From: Eledone cirrhosa
Taxonomy: Eukaryota > Mollusca > Cephalopoda > Octopoda > Eledonidae
Direction of reading: 5' to 3'
Assembly: GCA_964016885.1 (NCBI GenBank)
Contig: OZ024742.1
Span: forward strand, 115,758,939-115,822,938
Length of the DNA: 64,000 bases
Positions 37,896 through 49,916 of the stretch are shown piece by piece (the stretch's first letter is position 1; the number at the start of each line of letters is the position of its first letter). Under the pieces are notes generated by a model that did not search any database, was not told the DNA's origin, and saw nothing but the letters and a program-made list of their open reading frames with translations. The position numbers and the translations under genes are program-made.

Positions 37896-37931
37896 AATAA
37901 TAATGATAATAATAATAATAATAATAATAAT
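37896..37931. repeat. (AAT)n junction between LINE A and LINE B
   Basis: About 36 bp of AAT units with one ATG interruption. It follows the 5' end of A immediately and is the 3' tail of B, so the two elements are in head-to-tail tandem sharing one tract. Confidence 0.95.
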
Positions 37932-38208
37932 GATTTTATTTATTAGCCACAAGGGCCGACATGTAGGGGACAATACAAAAACAGGGACAGTGGGGATTAC
38001 AATAAGGTCGAGTAAAAGTGCACAATGGCAAGACTGATTTAACAATGAATATATAAAATATAAAATAAACTATGCATAAATATAACAAAATAAATTCCCC
38101 GTTAGGGTGTGGACGACCCTGGGGTGACTCGGGTACCCCACCAATCCTGAACCACCCTTCACTTCTAGGGAACCCAGGGAGAGCACCCCTCTACTCAAAT
38201 TAGCTAGC

Positions 38209-40310
38209 CTATAGGCGCATGGTCAGAGTAGGCCCATTCACACGAGCCATTCTCGCCACATTCACCCACCTTTTAGCAAATGTACTGGGGGGCAGCACCT
38301 CTCTCTCCACCATCACATTCCTTTCCATGTGAAACTTGAAGAAGTTGATGAGGGATTGGCCGAAGAGAAAAGTGTCTGTCTTCACTCCTTTTAACCTGGT
38401 CCACCATATAATCTCTTTCCCAACTGCCACCAGTCAGAGGAAAATTTCCTGAACTAAGGAAGGTGGTGGGATGATCTTCACTATGGAATCAGCCGATAGC
38501 CGGATTCGTTCCACACGCGACAGTAGCTGTTCCACATAACTCCACAAGCCAGTAATGCACAGACATTGGACAAGTGCGTGCAGAACGGTTTCGTCAGTCT
38601 GTGCGTATCTTGGGCAGGTCCGTCTGTCAGCACTTCCCTACCTGTAGAGTTTATCCCGAACCGGCAGAGTCCCCCGGTAGCACTGCCAAGCGAGGGATTT
38701 CTGGAAATTGTCCATCGTCCCCGGCTCAAAAGTCCTCCGGTACAGACAGGTCAGTTCGACTTCGTCGAGTCCCAAAGATTCTCCGAGTGCGTCATCGCAC
38801 TTGCCCACCACTGATCCTTAATAGAACTCGAGAGTGGAAGTTCCACTGATTGCATTGCCCGCTTAACGCATGTCTGCGCATCATTAGCTACGGCATGCCC
38901 AGCCCTCCGCGTAGAGGGTGCTGGCAGCAGATGGAACGCCTTACCAACGAAACTTGTCCCCTCCACAAGATTTTGAAGAGGAGCCGTTCTAACTTGACGA
39001 GGCGCGGACGGGGTCAAGGCACGACGGTCAGGCGGTAGTAGATGACGAACGTGATGTACGCATTCGCCACCTCCACGCGACCTTTCAGTGATAACTTCCT
39101 CTCAGCCCATTTTTGGGTGAGACTGGCTACTCTGCTCGTTACCTCGTCCCAATTCTTTTCCACCTGGAGGTCTGGTCCGAACCAAACCCCGAGCAACTTT
39201 ACCGGTCCGTCCGTCCAGCGCCCCACGACGCTGTTGGACGACATGGGATTGCCTCTCCAGGTTCCGAGCTGCAAGCCCACCGACTTTTCCGGGTTAAGTT
39301 TGACTCCTGTCAACCTTTCATATTCCTTCAATAGGGTGCCGACAAGCTCGATTTCTGAGGTGTTCGACACCGTCATGGTGATGTGGTCCGAATAAGCCGG
39401 CACCGCCTTTCCACGTCCCGGTTAGAGCGGGATGCCCTGAAACAGCTCCAGCTTCTGCAGTAAAGGCTCGAGAGTAAATACGTACAGAAGGGAAGAGAGA
39501 GGGCACCCTTGACGTACCGATCGGGAGAGCCGAAATGGTTCCGGGAGGTGGCCATTAACCTTGACCACCGAGCGTGTGCCGCTGTGCATTGCAGCGATCC
39601 AGCTTCTGAAGACTGGGCCGAAGTCAGCTGCTTTGAGGACAAACTCCAGATACCGATGGTCGACCCTATCGAATGCTTTCGAATGATCTAAATTGATCAG
39701 TGCCCCACCGAAGCCAGGTTTACACCCTGGCCTCTCTATGATGTATCGCATGAGGTGGAGATTGTCATTTACGGACCTGGCTGCGATTGCGCCTTCCCAA
39801 CGAGATCCTCAACGACAAGTGCCAATCTCTTTGCTAACACCTTGGCCAAAATGTTAAACTCACACATCCGCTTGGAATCGCTTATCTCGTGTCCGTCACG
39901 GTTCGCCAAAGACCGAATTTTGGTTTTATTACCACGCTGCGCCTCCGCCACGCGGGCCCATCGAACAGCTTTGTTTCCCTCGTTTCTCAGCGCACGCGCC
40001 TTAGCTCTGACAATGCAACCTTCGTGTTTCGCATTGAAGAAATGGTCTAATGCCATTCTCGCCGCTAGCACGTCAGTTGCAATGCCACTACAAATAGCCT
40101 CGTCTAACTTATATACCAGCTCCCCCTCCTTTCTATTTTTCTCTATTGCTAGTTCTTTGCTGAAATCTATCGAAGTTACTCTAATCTCTCTTTTGAGAGC
40201 CTCCCACCATCTGTCGTTGATGATCCCCCCCTGTCAACTTTTGCTTAACTAAATTGTTGACGCTGTCCCTGTAAGCCTTACGTGCCGGAAATGACATGTT
40301 CAGCTTCCAG
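38209..40310 (-). pseudogene. LINE B ORF2 distal part: linker, reverse transcriptase, C-terminus
   Basis: The linker FFNAKHEGCIVRAKARALRN at about 40020 runs through DGHEISDSKRMCEF straight into NILAKVLAKRLAL. Comparison with copies D and E shows that roughly 400 bp (LPYEL through RPITLLNT) are deleted at this point. GGALINLDHSKAFDRVDHRY and VRQGCPLSSLLYVFTLEPLL follow. The catalytic box at 39383-39394 reads YSDH instead of YADD, losing the second Asp. LLGVWFGPDLQ and TQKWAERKLSLKGRVEVANA come next. The zf-RVT region (DETVLHALVQC) lies near 38570, and the C-terminus ends at 38209. Dead reverse transcriptase. Confidence 0.8.
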
Positions 40311-40321
40311 TAACACGGTCC

Positions 40322-41047
40322 TTACCTACGCGTTTTATCTAGGTCAACCGTACAGATCATAAATTTGTGAACTGAATAGGCGACCGTTTTGAAAGGTGGG
40401 CAGCCCACACTATTTCCATCTATTTTCCTAATGAAGACCCTGTCGATATACGATCGAGATGACACCATTCGGTTGGTTCTTGTCCATACTGGCACATTGG
40501 GGAAATCTAGTCGATACTCGTCAGACAGTTGGAACTGGCTGAGTAGGTACTTGAGGCTTTTGCACCACCCTCTCCTATCTGCTACTCCCACACAATCCCA
40601 GCGTGCGTCTAAGATGCCATTCCAATCCACGGCTAAGAGTAAAGGGCGAGACGTACCCAGAAAGTTCTCCAGGCGCCTAAAGAAATCCAGTCGTCCGGCA
40701 TCTGTAGGGGCGTAGACGACCAGCTGTCTAAAGGCACCACCTTCGCTACTCCTCACATCCAAGACCACCAACTTACCGTCCGGGTCCCGGAAGATCGACC
40801 TTACCTCGAGATCCAGTCCTTTCCTAAACAGCACTGCCACCCCACCCCACATTCCCAGCCTGCTAACAGATGTGAAGATGTGATACTCGTCGAATATGGG
40901 GGCTAGTGCGCGCGTGTCGGAAATTCTGGTCTCGCTGACGGCAATCACTTTCATTTTTAACGACCTGTCGTCGTTGAGCAGGCGATCCTGCTTCCAGGGT
41001 GACCCCAGGCCGCAAACATTTAAACTTCCTACTCTTAATATGGCCAT
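40322..41047 (-). CDS. LINE B ORF2 N-terminal APE-type endonuclease, open but substituted
   Basis: An uninterrupted 241-codon frame from ATG at 41047, beginning MAILRVGSLNVCGLGSPWKQ. It spans a whole exonuclease-endonuclease-phosphatase domain that would nick target DNA to prime reverse transcription. Motifs in order are SLNVCGL, AVSETRISDTRAL, GGVAVLFRKGLDLEV, VYAPTDAGR, WNGILDARWDC, RSYIDRVF and FKTVAYSVHKFMIC. Two catalytic positions differ from sister copies: GDWN is VDWN here, and the Asp-His pair is Val-His. An open but probably inactive domain fits recent decay. It stops at 40322 (TAG), just before the linker. Confidence 0.75.
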   Translation of the reverse strand: MAILRVGSLNVCGLGSPWKQDRLLNDDRSLKMKVIAVSETRISDTRALAPIFDEYHIFTSVSRLGMWGGVAVLFRKGLDLEVRSIFRDPDGKLVVLDVRSSEGGAFRQLVVYAPTDAGRLDFFRRLENFLGTSRPLLLAVDWNGILDARWDCVGVADRRGWCKSLKYLLSQFQLSDEYRLDFPNVPVWTRTNRMVSSRSYIDRVFIRKIDGNSVGCPPFKTVAYSVHKFMICTVDLDKTRR

Positions 41048-41080
41048 TTTGGTAAGCTAAGAGAGATAGGGAAGGTTTAC

Positions 41081-42962
41081 TTACCTCCCGGGGTCTTGTG
41101 AAGGTCGGGTGATTCGACCTCTATGTTTGGTGCGATTTATTTTGGGAACCTCTTTAAAAGTCTCGATGTGGGTTCCCACGCCTTCAGGAAAGCTCTCTCG
41201 AATTTCTTTGAAGGAATTGAGTGATATTCGGACTAGAAGCAAATCTTCTGGCACGCAAAATGTGCTCATTTCAAAAATCTCCCCCTCTGTTTGAATGTCC
41301 TCACTTCGTTCTAAGGGGACCATCAGTTTATCGTTGGCCCTTCTGACAAGCACGAAGTTTTTAACATTTTGTTGGTGTGCTTTTATTTGTTTTCGTTTTG
41401 GTGACCGTGGTGGTGATTGTTTTGGTGGTCTTGTTTCGGGTATGTCTGTGTTTGCTGTAGGTGTGGTGTCTGCAATTTTAGGTATTTGTGTGTTTATTTG
41501 TACTTGTGTTTGTTTAGGTTGTTTGCGTATCGGGGATTGTGGAGGTGGTGTCTATGTTGCTGTTGGTGCTGATGTTATTGGGGAAGTGTTTGCTGTATTT
41601 TTTGTTGTGTATATGTTTGTGTATTATGGGGCTTTTTTTTTGTGAGTTTTCTCTGTTTTTTTGGCACTTTTGGGTTTTCCTTCATCTTCGCTGCTGGAAG
41701 ACAAAGGGTCTGTGGCTATGAGTGTCTCTGTGTCTGTCTGTGCGTTTAGTGTTTTGTCTATGTGTATAATTAGGGTGATAGGGGGAGTGGGAGAGCTTTC
41801 CCCTTGGATTGGTTTTGGTGTTGGTGGTGATCCGGCTGTTTTAGATGTTGTTGTCCGTGGCTTTGTTGGTGTTGTTTTTGGTGGTGCTGGTGATGCAGCT
41901 TTCCGTGCTGACACTGGCGTTGGCAACAAAGGAGGTTTGCGACCCCTGCATGTTTGCGCTGAGGGCAGAAGGCTTGAAGATGCGTTGCTTCCCCGCAGAC
42001 GAAGCAGCGTGGCCTTCTTCCGTCAATGATTAGTTGGATTGTTGTCCCGTCCTGCAGGCGGACAAAATCAGGGATGTTGTTCATGTCCTCCGGTTTCATT
42101 TGGAGAAGCATGTCCAAATCCATTCCGGACCAGTCCTCTCTCTCTGTCCTTTTGATATCCAAGAGGTTAGTGTCTGCCACCTCCTCGATTACGCATCCTA
42201 GCAGCCACCATATGTTCATTCCTGGTGGGATGCTGGGAATGTGGACCTTTACTGTCCTTTTACCCATGTAGGACGGATGCATGATAATGCGTTCCGTTCT
42301 GCAGGGGGTCACCGATTTCTGAATAGCGAGGGCCTCGGTTTTGAACATTACCAAGATGGTACCGAACTGTTTGCCTCTTGCTTTATACTCTATGTTACTT
42401 CCGATGTACTCCAAAGCAGCCTCGACCTCTGCTTGGTTGGCAAGTTCCACTTTTCGTGTCTGCACCGAAATGCATCGAAAGTACACCGTCCTCCTTTGCA
42501 TGGCCGCTATTGCCTCGTCCGGATGGTCAGGTTTGCCCAGGACTTCTCCCGTTTAATTAGCCTCCACGCTTGGGCTAACTGTTCGTCTTTATCGCTAATA
42601 TCAATATCAATATTCAATAAGCGCTTTGTTTTTGCTGCTGCTGAAGCAAATATGGTGCTTCCGATGCTCTTGTTGTTGGTGTTGTCATTCTTGCTGTTGT
42701 TATTGGTGTTGTTGTTGTTGATGCTGTTGCCACCGCCATCCGTGTTTACATTGAAACTGTCGGTGTAATTGTCGTTATTGCTCTGAGTTATTGTTGTTGT
42801 GGTGGTGGTGGTGTTGGTGGTGGCGGTGGTGGTGGTGATGTCGTTTTCAGATGATACTGCTGCTATCATAGAAGGTTGTGATGGTAGCTTTTGAGCTTTG
42901 TCTTCACATTCAGTAGAGTGGACGACAGGCATGACTGTAGCCGACAGTCGTGGTGAAACCAA
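41081..42962 (-). pseudogene. LINE B ORF1, largely readable
   Basis: Starts at about 42962 (MVSPRLSATVMPVVHSTECE), followed by a Thr/Asn/Ser-rich stretch encoded by GTT/GTG-type repeats. After AQAWRLIKREKSWANLTI a one-step frame change leads into the 243-codon frame 42501-41770. This holds RTVYFRCISVQTRKVELANQ, the core HIPSIPPGMNIWWLLGCVIE and a CCHC knuckle CFVCGEATHLQAFC. A Pro/Thr-rich linker (41929-41624) and the C-terminal domain (LVRRANDKLMVPLERSEDIQ, VPEDLLLVRISL) at 41353-41081 follow in other frames. About four frame breaks occur over 620 codons. The predicted product is the element's RNA-binding protein. Confidence 0.75.
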
Positions 42963-43254
42963 CAGTGGCTGCCGTTAATCTTTTGACCTGAACGTTGTTT
43001 ACCGTTTCAAGATCGAACATTTCCATATTTTGTTTTGGTGGGGAAGCGATATTTTTTCGAATTTTTTTTTAAATAAATCTGAATATTCGGGCTTAAAGCC
43101 CGAATATTGAGAGGTATCCCTTTCTTTAAATCAAGATGTGTACCTTAAGTTTCGTTAACGACAAGAAAATACGAAAAATGACACTTTAAAACATCTTAAA
43201 GTTACGAACCTTTTTCCCCCGCAGATTTCTACTGTCTTCACACATGTGCGTCCT

Positions 43255-43295
43255 TAATAATAATAATAATAATAATATTACTACTACTACTACTA
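43255..43295. repeat. (AAT)n-(ACT)n tract at the 5' end of LINE B
   Basis: About 24 bp of AAT followed by a short ACT run. It marks the 5' boundary of LINE B, mirroring the (AAT)n at its 3' end. Confidence 0.95.
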
Positions 43296-43434
43296 GCCGG
43301 TATCTGGAAAATATAGGATTTAATACCTCTGAGCGGTCGTTGGAAAATTATTTTCTCGTCTTTCAAGGATTTTCGTCATATTTTATAAGCTGTTTTTATA
43401 GTACTTCTGCGCTTCAGCGCTTTCGTTATATTCA

Positions 43435-43606
43435 AATGAAGCTACGGAGTAAAGGATTCGCGTTAATCTCTGTGATTTAATGAGCTAAAGGAAATGTTCC
43501 GGGCTCTTCAGAATATAATATAGAGAGGTGAGAATACACGAAACGAATGTGGTGGGCTCATTAAATTACAGGGATTAACGCGAGTCCTTTACTCCGTTGC
43601 TTCATT
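43435..43606. repeat. Inverted repeat with 51-bp arms
   Basis: The left arm 43435-43485 pairs in register with 43556-43606 with about five mismatches; CGGAGTAAAGGATTCGCGTT pairs with AACGCGAGTCCTTTACTCCG. The 70-bp spacer has no recognised content. It may be a small MITE or the core of a larger unrecognised repeat. Confidence 0.8.
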
Positions 43607-44745
43607 TCATAATTTAGCTCATTACAAATTTCTCTGTTTGTAGAGCCCAATTCAATTTGAATGGTCATACGCTGCAATTTCTAGCTGTCTTATTTTCCCA
43701 TTCAGACCACTGGCTGCGGTCTGAAGCACGTATTTTTCCTTTTCTCCCCCCACGTGCTGGCGACTAGATACCTAATTTCTATTGGAAGTGCAAGACATAT
43801 TTTCTGAAATACCTGCTGATGAATTATGACAAATGCCACTCTCTATTTTAATAAAAGAGTCCCACATGGAACTGTACAGGTGTGATAGTTATAAATGTAC
43901 GTTTTCCATTTTAATTAATCTGTTTGATTACAATGTATTTCCTGTACGTCTCGCAGTTGTTAAGTGTTTCCCTCTGATGGCAATACACCCCTGTAATGAA
44001 ACATTACACATTCCTTTCGCGTATTCTCGCCTCTGTATATTATATATATTTTTGTTTTTCATTATTTTATTTTATTTTTTCTCTAGGAATTCCGATAATT
44101 TCTTTGTAAGCAAATGTTTTGCATTGGCACATAACGGACTGCCCTGTGTCACCAAATTGACCACTTGCCCTCAGGCAAGCTCACGACCTGGCCAGTCAAC
44201 CACTGACCACTACACTACGCTTTTTACTGATATTGCCAAAACAGCCAGTTTTACCATTAATACCAACACAACTATTAATTTTCTTACTACGTTTGCTACA
44301 CATGGTGGTATGGCTGATGAGATCGATGTTTCTCTTGTCTGCACCTACTTCTATAACATATGATTTTTGTTTTATTATAATTACTAGATTCAACTCAGTT
44401 TATTCTATGACGCAATCGAACTTGAATTGTACGTTTAGGATTTCGATATATAATAGTTCCTGAAATTTGACATTACATAACGATCTACAAAAACATAGAA
44501 GGCAAGAGTTATTTTTTCCAAACATCGCATTCGTATGATTTCAATAGATATATTATATGAATTGTTTACTTATCGGTGAAAGAATCTATAAACATAACGA
44601 AAGCCGAGATGGGTGTCTTTCAATATTTTCCATTCTCTAAGTGTATGCAAAAAAAGCAAAAATAAACCAGTCCACTTTGTCCGACACATCTGCTGGAAAT
44701 ATTAAATATATTGATCACACATGAACAGATTAGATAGAAAACAAA
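43607..44745. other. AT-rich non-coding DNA
   Basis: About 1.1 kb. A 176-codon plus-strand frame (43833-44363) has no recognisable domain and is not called as a gene. Confidence 0.5.
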
Positions 44746-44748
44746 CCC

Positions 44749-44809
<61 letters not shown>

Positions 44810-44875
44810 TGTGTGGGTGTGTATTAAATATATAGATCATACATAAATGTATTAGATAGCTATCACCCTACCCAC

Positions 44876-44930
<55 letters not shown>
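44746..44930. repeat. (TA)n, (TG)n and (TA)n tracts
   Basis: TA and TG runs at 44748-44822, then a pure TA run at about 44878-44926 that abuts the partial foldback copy. Confidence 0.95.
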
Positions 44931-44931
<1 letters not shown>

Positions 44932-45204
44932 ACGTATGGATACACCGAACATTTATTATAGTGCTCGGTGTGTTTGTAAACAAACATCCCGTATTAAGCC
45001 GTAGTGTCCAGTAACCATCGTTGCTCGTTTGTTCAACACTGACAAAAGAACGATGTATTCGTTTCAAGCCTATTAGCTATCGTAAGCAACGTATACCTTC
45101 CTGCCAAATTGTTGAACATATATACTTACCTTATGCATATTAACGGCTGAGTAGCCCGATTTGCATATCGAGTGGGTTAATCGTTCGGGCGCACCGAAAA
45201 CGAT
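44931..45204. mobile_element. Partial copy of the foldback element (single arm plus unique segment)
   Basis: Positions 44931-45140 repeat, in direct orientation, the inner left arm and loop of the element at 45205-45849 (CACCGAACATTTATTATA, TTTGTAAACAAACATCCC, ACCTTATGCAT). Instead of turning into a right arm it continues into TTAACGGCTGAGTAGCCCG and related sequence to 45204. It may preserve the ancestral single-copy arrangement. Confidence 0.7.
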
Positions 45205-45849
45205 AAACGGAAAAATGAAATGAAATTTCATTTCCCACTCTTAGTACGGCTGTTACTTAAATATAAGTATGTACACGTACATACATTTATGTATACAGAC
45301 GTACAGTAGTATGTATATATTTATATACATATATACACACATATATATATATGTACGTATGGATTCACCGAACATTTATTATAATGCTCGGTGTGTTTGT
45401 AAACAAACATCCCGTATTAAGCCGTAGTGTCCAGCAACCAACGCTGCTCGTTTGTTCAACACTGACAAAAGAACGCTGTACTAGTTTCAAGCTTATTAGC
45501 TATCATCAGCAACGTATACCTTCCAGCCAGATTGTTGAACGTATATACTTACCTTATGCATAAGCTTGAAACTAGTACAGCGTTCCGTTGTCAGTGTTGA
45601 AAAAACGAGCAACGATGGTTGCTGGACACTACGGCTTAATACGGTATGTTTGTTTACAAACACACCGAGCATTATAATACATGTTCGGTGAATCAATACG
45701 TATATATATATGTGTGTGCATGTATGTATATATTTATACATACTACTGTACGTCTGTATACATATATGTATGTACGTGTACATACTTATATTTAAGTAAC
45801 AGCCGTACTAAGAGTGGGAAATGAAATTTCGTTTCATATTCTTCCGTTT
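45205..45849. mobile_element. Foldback element with arms of about 290 bp
   Basis: The left arm 45205-45496 and right arm 45560-45849 are inverted copies. The outer ends are AAACGGAAAAATGAAATG and its complement ending TTCCGTTT; the inner ends are CTAGTTTCAAGCTTAT and ATAAGCTTGAAACTAG. The loop is 63 bp. The arms contain embedded TA runs, a TTTGTAAACAAAC palindrome and GTATACAGACGTACAGTAGT. There is no coding capacity. With the copies at 14871 and 44931 it forms a dispersed family, non-autonomous by inference. A TA tract follows the right end. Confidence 0.85.
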
Positions 45850-45854
45850 AAATA

Positions 45855-45928
<74 letters not shown>

Positions 45929-45942
45929 AGTGTGTGTGTTCT
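45850..45942. repeat. (TA)n then (TG)n tract
   Basis: About 70 bp of TA followed by a few GT units. Confidence 0.95.
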
Positions 45943-48900
45943 CGTTACTACATTGTACTTTTATTGCGTCAAATCTGTTCATGATAAAGTGCATTAGGGC
46001 AAGACCACACGCCATATTGCAACGCAATGTATTTGCTGAGATGTGAATGAGTGGCTTATTCTCTGGTTTTAATGTTGTTTACTTACATAACGTAGACATG
46101 CAGCAAATTTGTAAAACATGAATTAGAACAACACGATAGGAAACATTTTTCTAACATGATACAACTTCCCTATTCTGTCATGTCTGATTTTCAGAACGGA
46201 TGCCACAGTATTGAGGCAGGAAAATGAAACGTTTTAATCTGATATGTAACGTGTACCATTAAATGACAAAGGTCACTGGTGAATGTATATGAAAACATTG
46301 TTTATAGAGTCATTATACAATGCTTCTGTTAGGAATATGAGCGCACGATGTCATTCAACATGTGTGGAGTTATTTATCGTCGACCGTATTAACTGTCTCT
46401 TCCATGAAAATATCTTCAACGAAATTGAGTCCAGGTATTTATTCGACAACTGAAGATGATCCTGTATTTGTCTTCCAGATAAAGCATTTGTTGATAATTG
46501 ATTTTTATAACTTAATCAGAATTCCTTCTGTGGTAATTGGATTCGGGACAATCGTTCTCATATAAAAAAAAAAATATATATATATATATATCACTTCGTG
46601 ATAGCATCAGCAGGGAACCCAATAAAGGCACATATGAACGATATGAGGAAAATCATCCCTGTGAGTAATTACGTTTACCACTAAAATGCAGATAGATTTC
46701 CTTTGACCTGTTTTCGCACAATTTCCAGGATGAGGCTTCGATTATCACCGTGCAATGGTAAAATACATATTAGCAATGTGAATTACAGTGTAGTCGATCC
46801 TGTAACCATTTGAAAATGACGAAAACGTTAACCTAACCTCAAAGATTTGCATACGCTCGTGTTATGCTCTACTCAACCATTATGTTTTCGAGAAGTACAT
46901 ATGTCAAAATATTCACATAAAAGTGGTATCACTACTCTCCTCCATGCTATATCCATTAACAATACGAAAACTACTATCTCAGGAAACAAGGATGCTATGA
47001 ATAATGCTATTATTGTTATTGGTACGAGGTCTCCTCTTTAGTATGTATATATTTGATTTACATATTTCTATCAGTTTATCGAATCGTTTGATTTTCTTGC
47101 TATCATCATGTGACTTATTCCTAGATATTTAACTTATTTCTAAATCAATAGCAAAATCATGTTCAGACACTAATCCATATAGACCCACTAGTAGCTTACT
47201 GGATAATTATAGCCCAGGAATATATAAGTGTATTAACAATAACTCATGCTGGACATATTGAGCTGTAATCAAAGATGACCTTGTCTATTAGTTTTCATAC
47301 ATATTCACCATTATTTAAATATTTATCATAACAGTGACAATAAAACTGAGCTAACTCTGATTGACGCATCTACTGCCTTGAATGGAAGATTTCATTTATG
47401 TTTATTAAACATAATTGATGATCTCTTGGCCACAGAGAAATATAAGACATATTACATTTCCTTATATTACACTCACATGTATTAATAAAACCTAAATATT
47501 GAATAAATGATTAATGTATCCTAAAACAAAATATAAAATCGTCATCGCTCGTCCATCCACCATCATTTGGCTCCAGGATCAGGTGTGGTCTTGTAGCTAA
47601 AGCTAAATAAGAACAACAATAATTGGCACCTTGCATCTCTTTTTTGTTGTACCAATGTAAATTACCAGACTTGAAAGCACTTCAGTAAAATGCTCTCCGC
47701 GGTTTTACAGGATTTGTTTGGGATATTGGATCCTGTCATTTTTGTAGACCTCATGAAAACATTGCACGTAATGCATTATCTGTAACAATTTTTGGCCGCA
47801 TTCAGCCAACTTTATTTCTAACTGTACAATAACCATGGTTGGGATTGAATAACTGATGCAATGCAGGTAGTACTACTCGAGATATATTTCTATTGTATTT
47901 AGTTCTAAATTAATAGTCGTTTCTAGTTCATTGTCAACGCTGGAGATGTAATCATTGATGCCCTGGCAACCGAGATGAAGATTAATCATGGGTCATCCTA
48001 GGAAACCAAGCATATCAGACAAGGCAAAGTTTAACGTAATACCAACGGCTACTTACTTGAAGATGCAAAGTGTAGATGCTTGGGACAATTGGTAGATCTG
48101 TACAAAACTATATTTTGTTTTACTTAGTTTCATTCAGTTGCACTCTCATTTCAAAACTCTGCAGACGTTATCGCTGAGATAGATTTCTAAGCGATGGATC
48201 TAAAGGGGATGCAGTGAAATATTCAATAGTATAGCTAGAAAATTTGAAGAACGCAAGATTTCATCAATCCATTTCAACTCAACAAATTCAAAGACGTCTG
48301 GATATTTCATATACAAATATAATTCTTTTATTTCCAAAAGATAGATAAATATTAGAAAGAAAGACAAAAGCAAAATCAAGAAATGAGAACATGGTGAAGG
48401 GATAAGAAAGGGCAGATCTGTCTGTATGGGAAAGTAGAGAAAATGGCTATGAAACCGATAAATGAGTACAAGGTGGATTAACAAGGACTCTGGGGCTACA
48501 GAAGGACGGAAGGAGAAATAGGGGAGGGTGATGGCCTATGGGCCTTGCGAGTCGTAGTATTGGGGCTGCGAGCTCATTGTAAAGTGTTCCGTGGTGTAAT
48601 GGGTCCACTATTGCTTTTGTGAAACATATTAGTGATGATAACGGATGGAGGGGGGGGGGGGGGTAATCATCGTTGTCGTTGCCATCGTAATGATGACGGG
48701 AACACATACCAATTGGTTAAATATATACATTCTTTTTCCGAGACTTAACTGAATAAAATAAAAATTTACAAACCCTCTTGTCTATCATTTCAGTTATCCC
48801 TTCCTTCCCTTGGGACGTCTTTCATTATGTTATACGATATCTTGACTATATGGTGAGCGGCTTTGTAGATATAAGTGTGTGTTAATGTCATTTGTAATCA

Positions 48901-49487
48901 CATAAAACGAAATGTATCAATTACAAGAACAACTTTGTTGTTAATATACTGTCAGATTTACACTTCATATACCATATTTTTTTAGCTGTTCCAGTCACTT
49001 CATTTTCCTTATCTATTTTGCCTCTTTCACATAGACTATGGTTGCATTTTCCAACATATATTCAGCTTTTAATATTTCATTGCTATCGGCAGCCGTCAGT
49101 TAAACAAAGGAGACTAGTGTTGACATTTCTTGGCCTTGGGTTACCGCCATCTTGTCAGAAGCACGTCCATCTTAACCGACCTTCAAGGAATACATCTATT
49201 GTGATTTACGTTCTAAAATAAATTATAGTGTTATCTTCATGAATAGAGTTTCCTTTTTCCTTGTGATATGTTTTATAGACTATACTACCTTCAGCTTTTG
49301 AGAGACAATGTCTTTCAAAATTAATACTATCTGTAATCGCATCATTTCGCAAGAATAACGTGTTTGTTGGGATTCATAGATTCATCTCATTTTAAAGCGT
49401 AAGCAATACTAAGAGGATACATATGGGATTCTCGACCGCAGTCCATTCCCAAAAGAGGCAAATGGACATATCCTAGAATTTAATATT
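45943..49487. other. AT-rich non-coding DNA
   Basis: About 3.5 kb, the longest stretch without a recognised element in the right half. It includes a short (TA)n at 46574-46592 and a run of 14 G at 48650-48663. Short frames present have no family resemblance, and I see no exon. Confidence 0.5.
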
Positions 49488-49735
49488 AATAATAATAATA
49501 ATGGTGTCTACTATAGGCGCAGGGTCAGCAATTTGGAGAGAGCTGAAACTCGATTAAATCGACCCCAGTGCATTCCTGGTACTTTATTATATCTACCCCG
49601 TAAGGGTGAAAGGCAAGCCAACCTCACAGGAATTTGAACTCAGAACGTAAAAGGCCATCACTCTATGTCACAAAGCATATCGTATTGTCCGACGCTCTAC
49701 AGATACTTTCAATCCACCACCATATAGATAACAAT
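49488..49735 (-). mobile_element. tRNA-derived SINE, diverged copy
   Basis: Minus orientation. The tail is at the left (a short (AAT)n at 49488-49502, then GTGTCTACTATAGGCGCAGG on the plus strand) and the head at the right. The B-box-like GAGTTCAAATTCC lies at about 49630-49642. It carries an extra TCGATTAAATCGACCC segment in the body that is absent from the neighbouring copy. Confidence 0.8.
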
Positions 49736-49741
49736 AAAAAT

Positions 49742-49916
49742 AATTGTTTCTACTTTTGGCACAAGGCCAGCAAATACCCAGTGCATTACTGGTACTTAAT
49801 TTTATTGAACCCGTAAGGATGAAAGGCAAAGTTAACCTCGGCGGGATTTGAACTCAGAATGGCAAGGCTCTAACTCTATGCGTCAAAGCATGGTGTCCGA
49901 TCCTCTACCGATTATA
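49742..49916 (-). mobile_element. tRNA-derived SINE, full-length reference copy
   Basis: About 170 bp, minus orientation. The head at the right (to about 49910) reads as a degenerate tRNA-like region with a clear B box, GAGTTCAAATCCCGCC, at about 49841-49856, which would recruit RNA polymerase III. The 3' end reads GCCTTGTGCCAAAAGTAGAA, then ACAATTATT. This tail resembles the 3' end of the neighbouring LINEs. Its 5' end abuts the (AAT)n that is also the tail of LINE C. Confidence 0.8.

Larger units (their letters stand above)
37932..43254 (-). mobile_element. LINE copy B (L1/Tx1-like, B/E/F subfamily)
   Basis: Minus strand, about 5.3 kb. The 3' end is GGCTAATAAATAAAATC plus the (AAT)n at 37896-37931, followed by ORF2 (41047-38209), ORF1 (about 42962-41081) and a 5' region ending next to (AAT)n at 43255. 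An internal deletion near 39865 removes the start of the reverse transcriptase domain. ORF1 and ORF2 are separated by about 30 bp. Confidence 0.85.

Noticed and set aside
43833..44363. 176-codon plus-strand open frame
   Set aside because: No recognisable domain, AT-rich composition like the flanks, no splice or neighbour support. A chance frame is more likely than a gene.
49820..49910. Possible tRNA gene on the minus strand
   Set aside because: A B box is present, but the region lacks a convincing cloverleaf and is repeated with the SINE body; it is the tRNA-derived head of a SINE.
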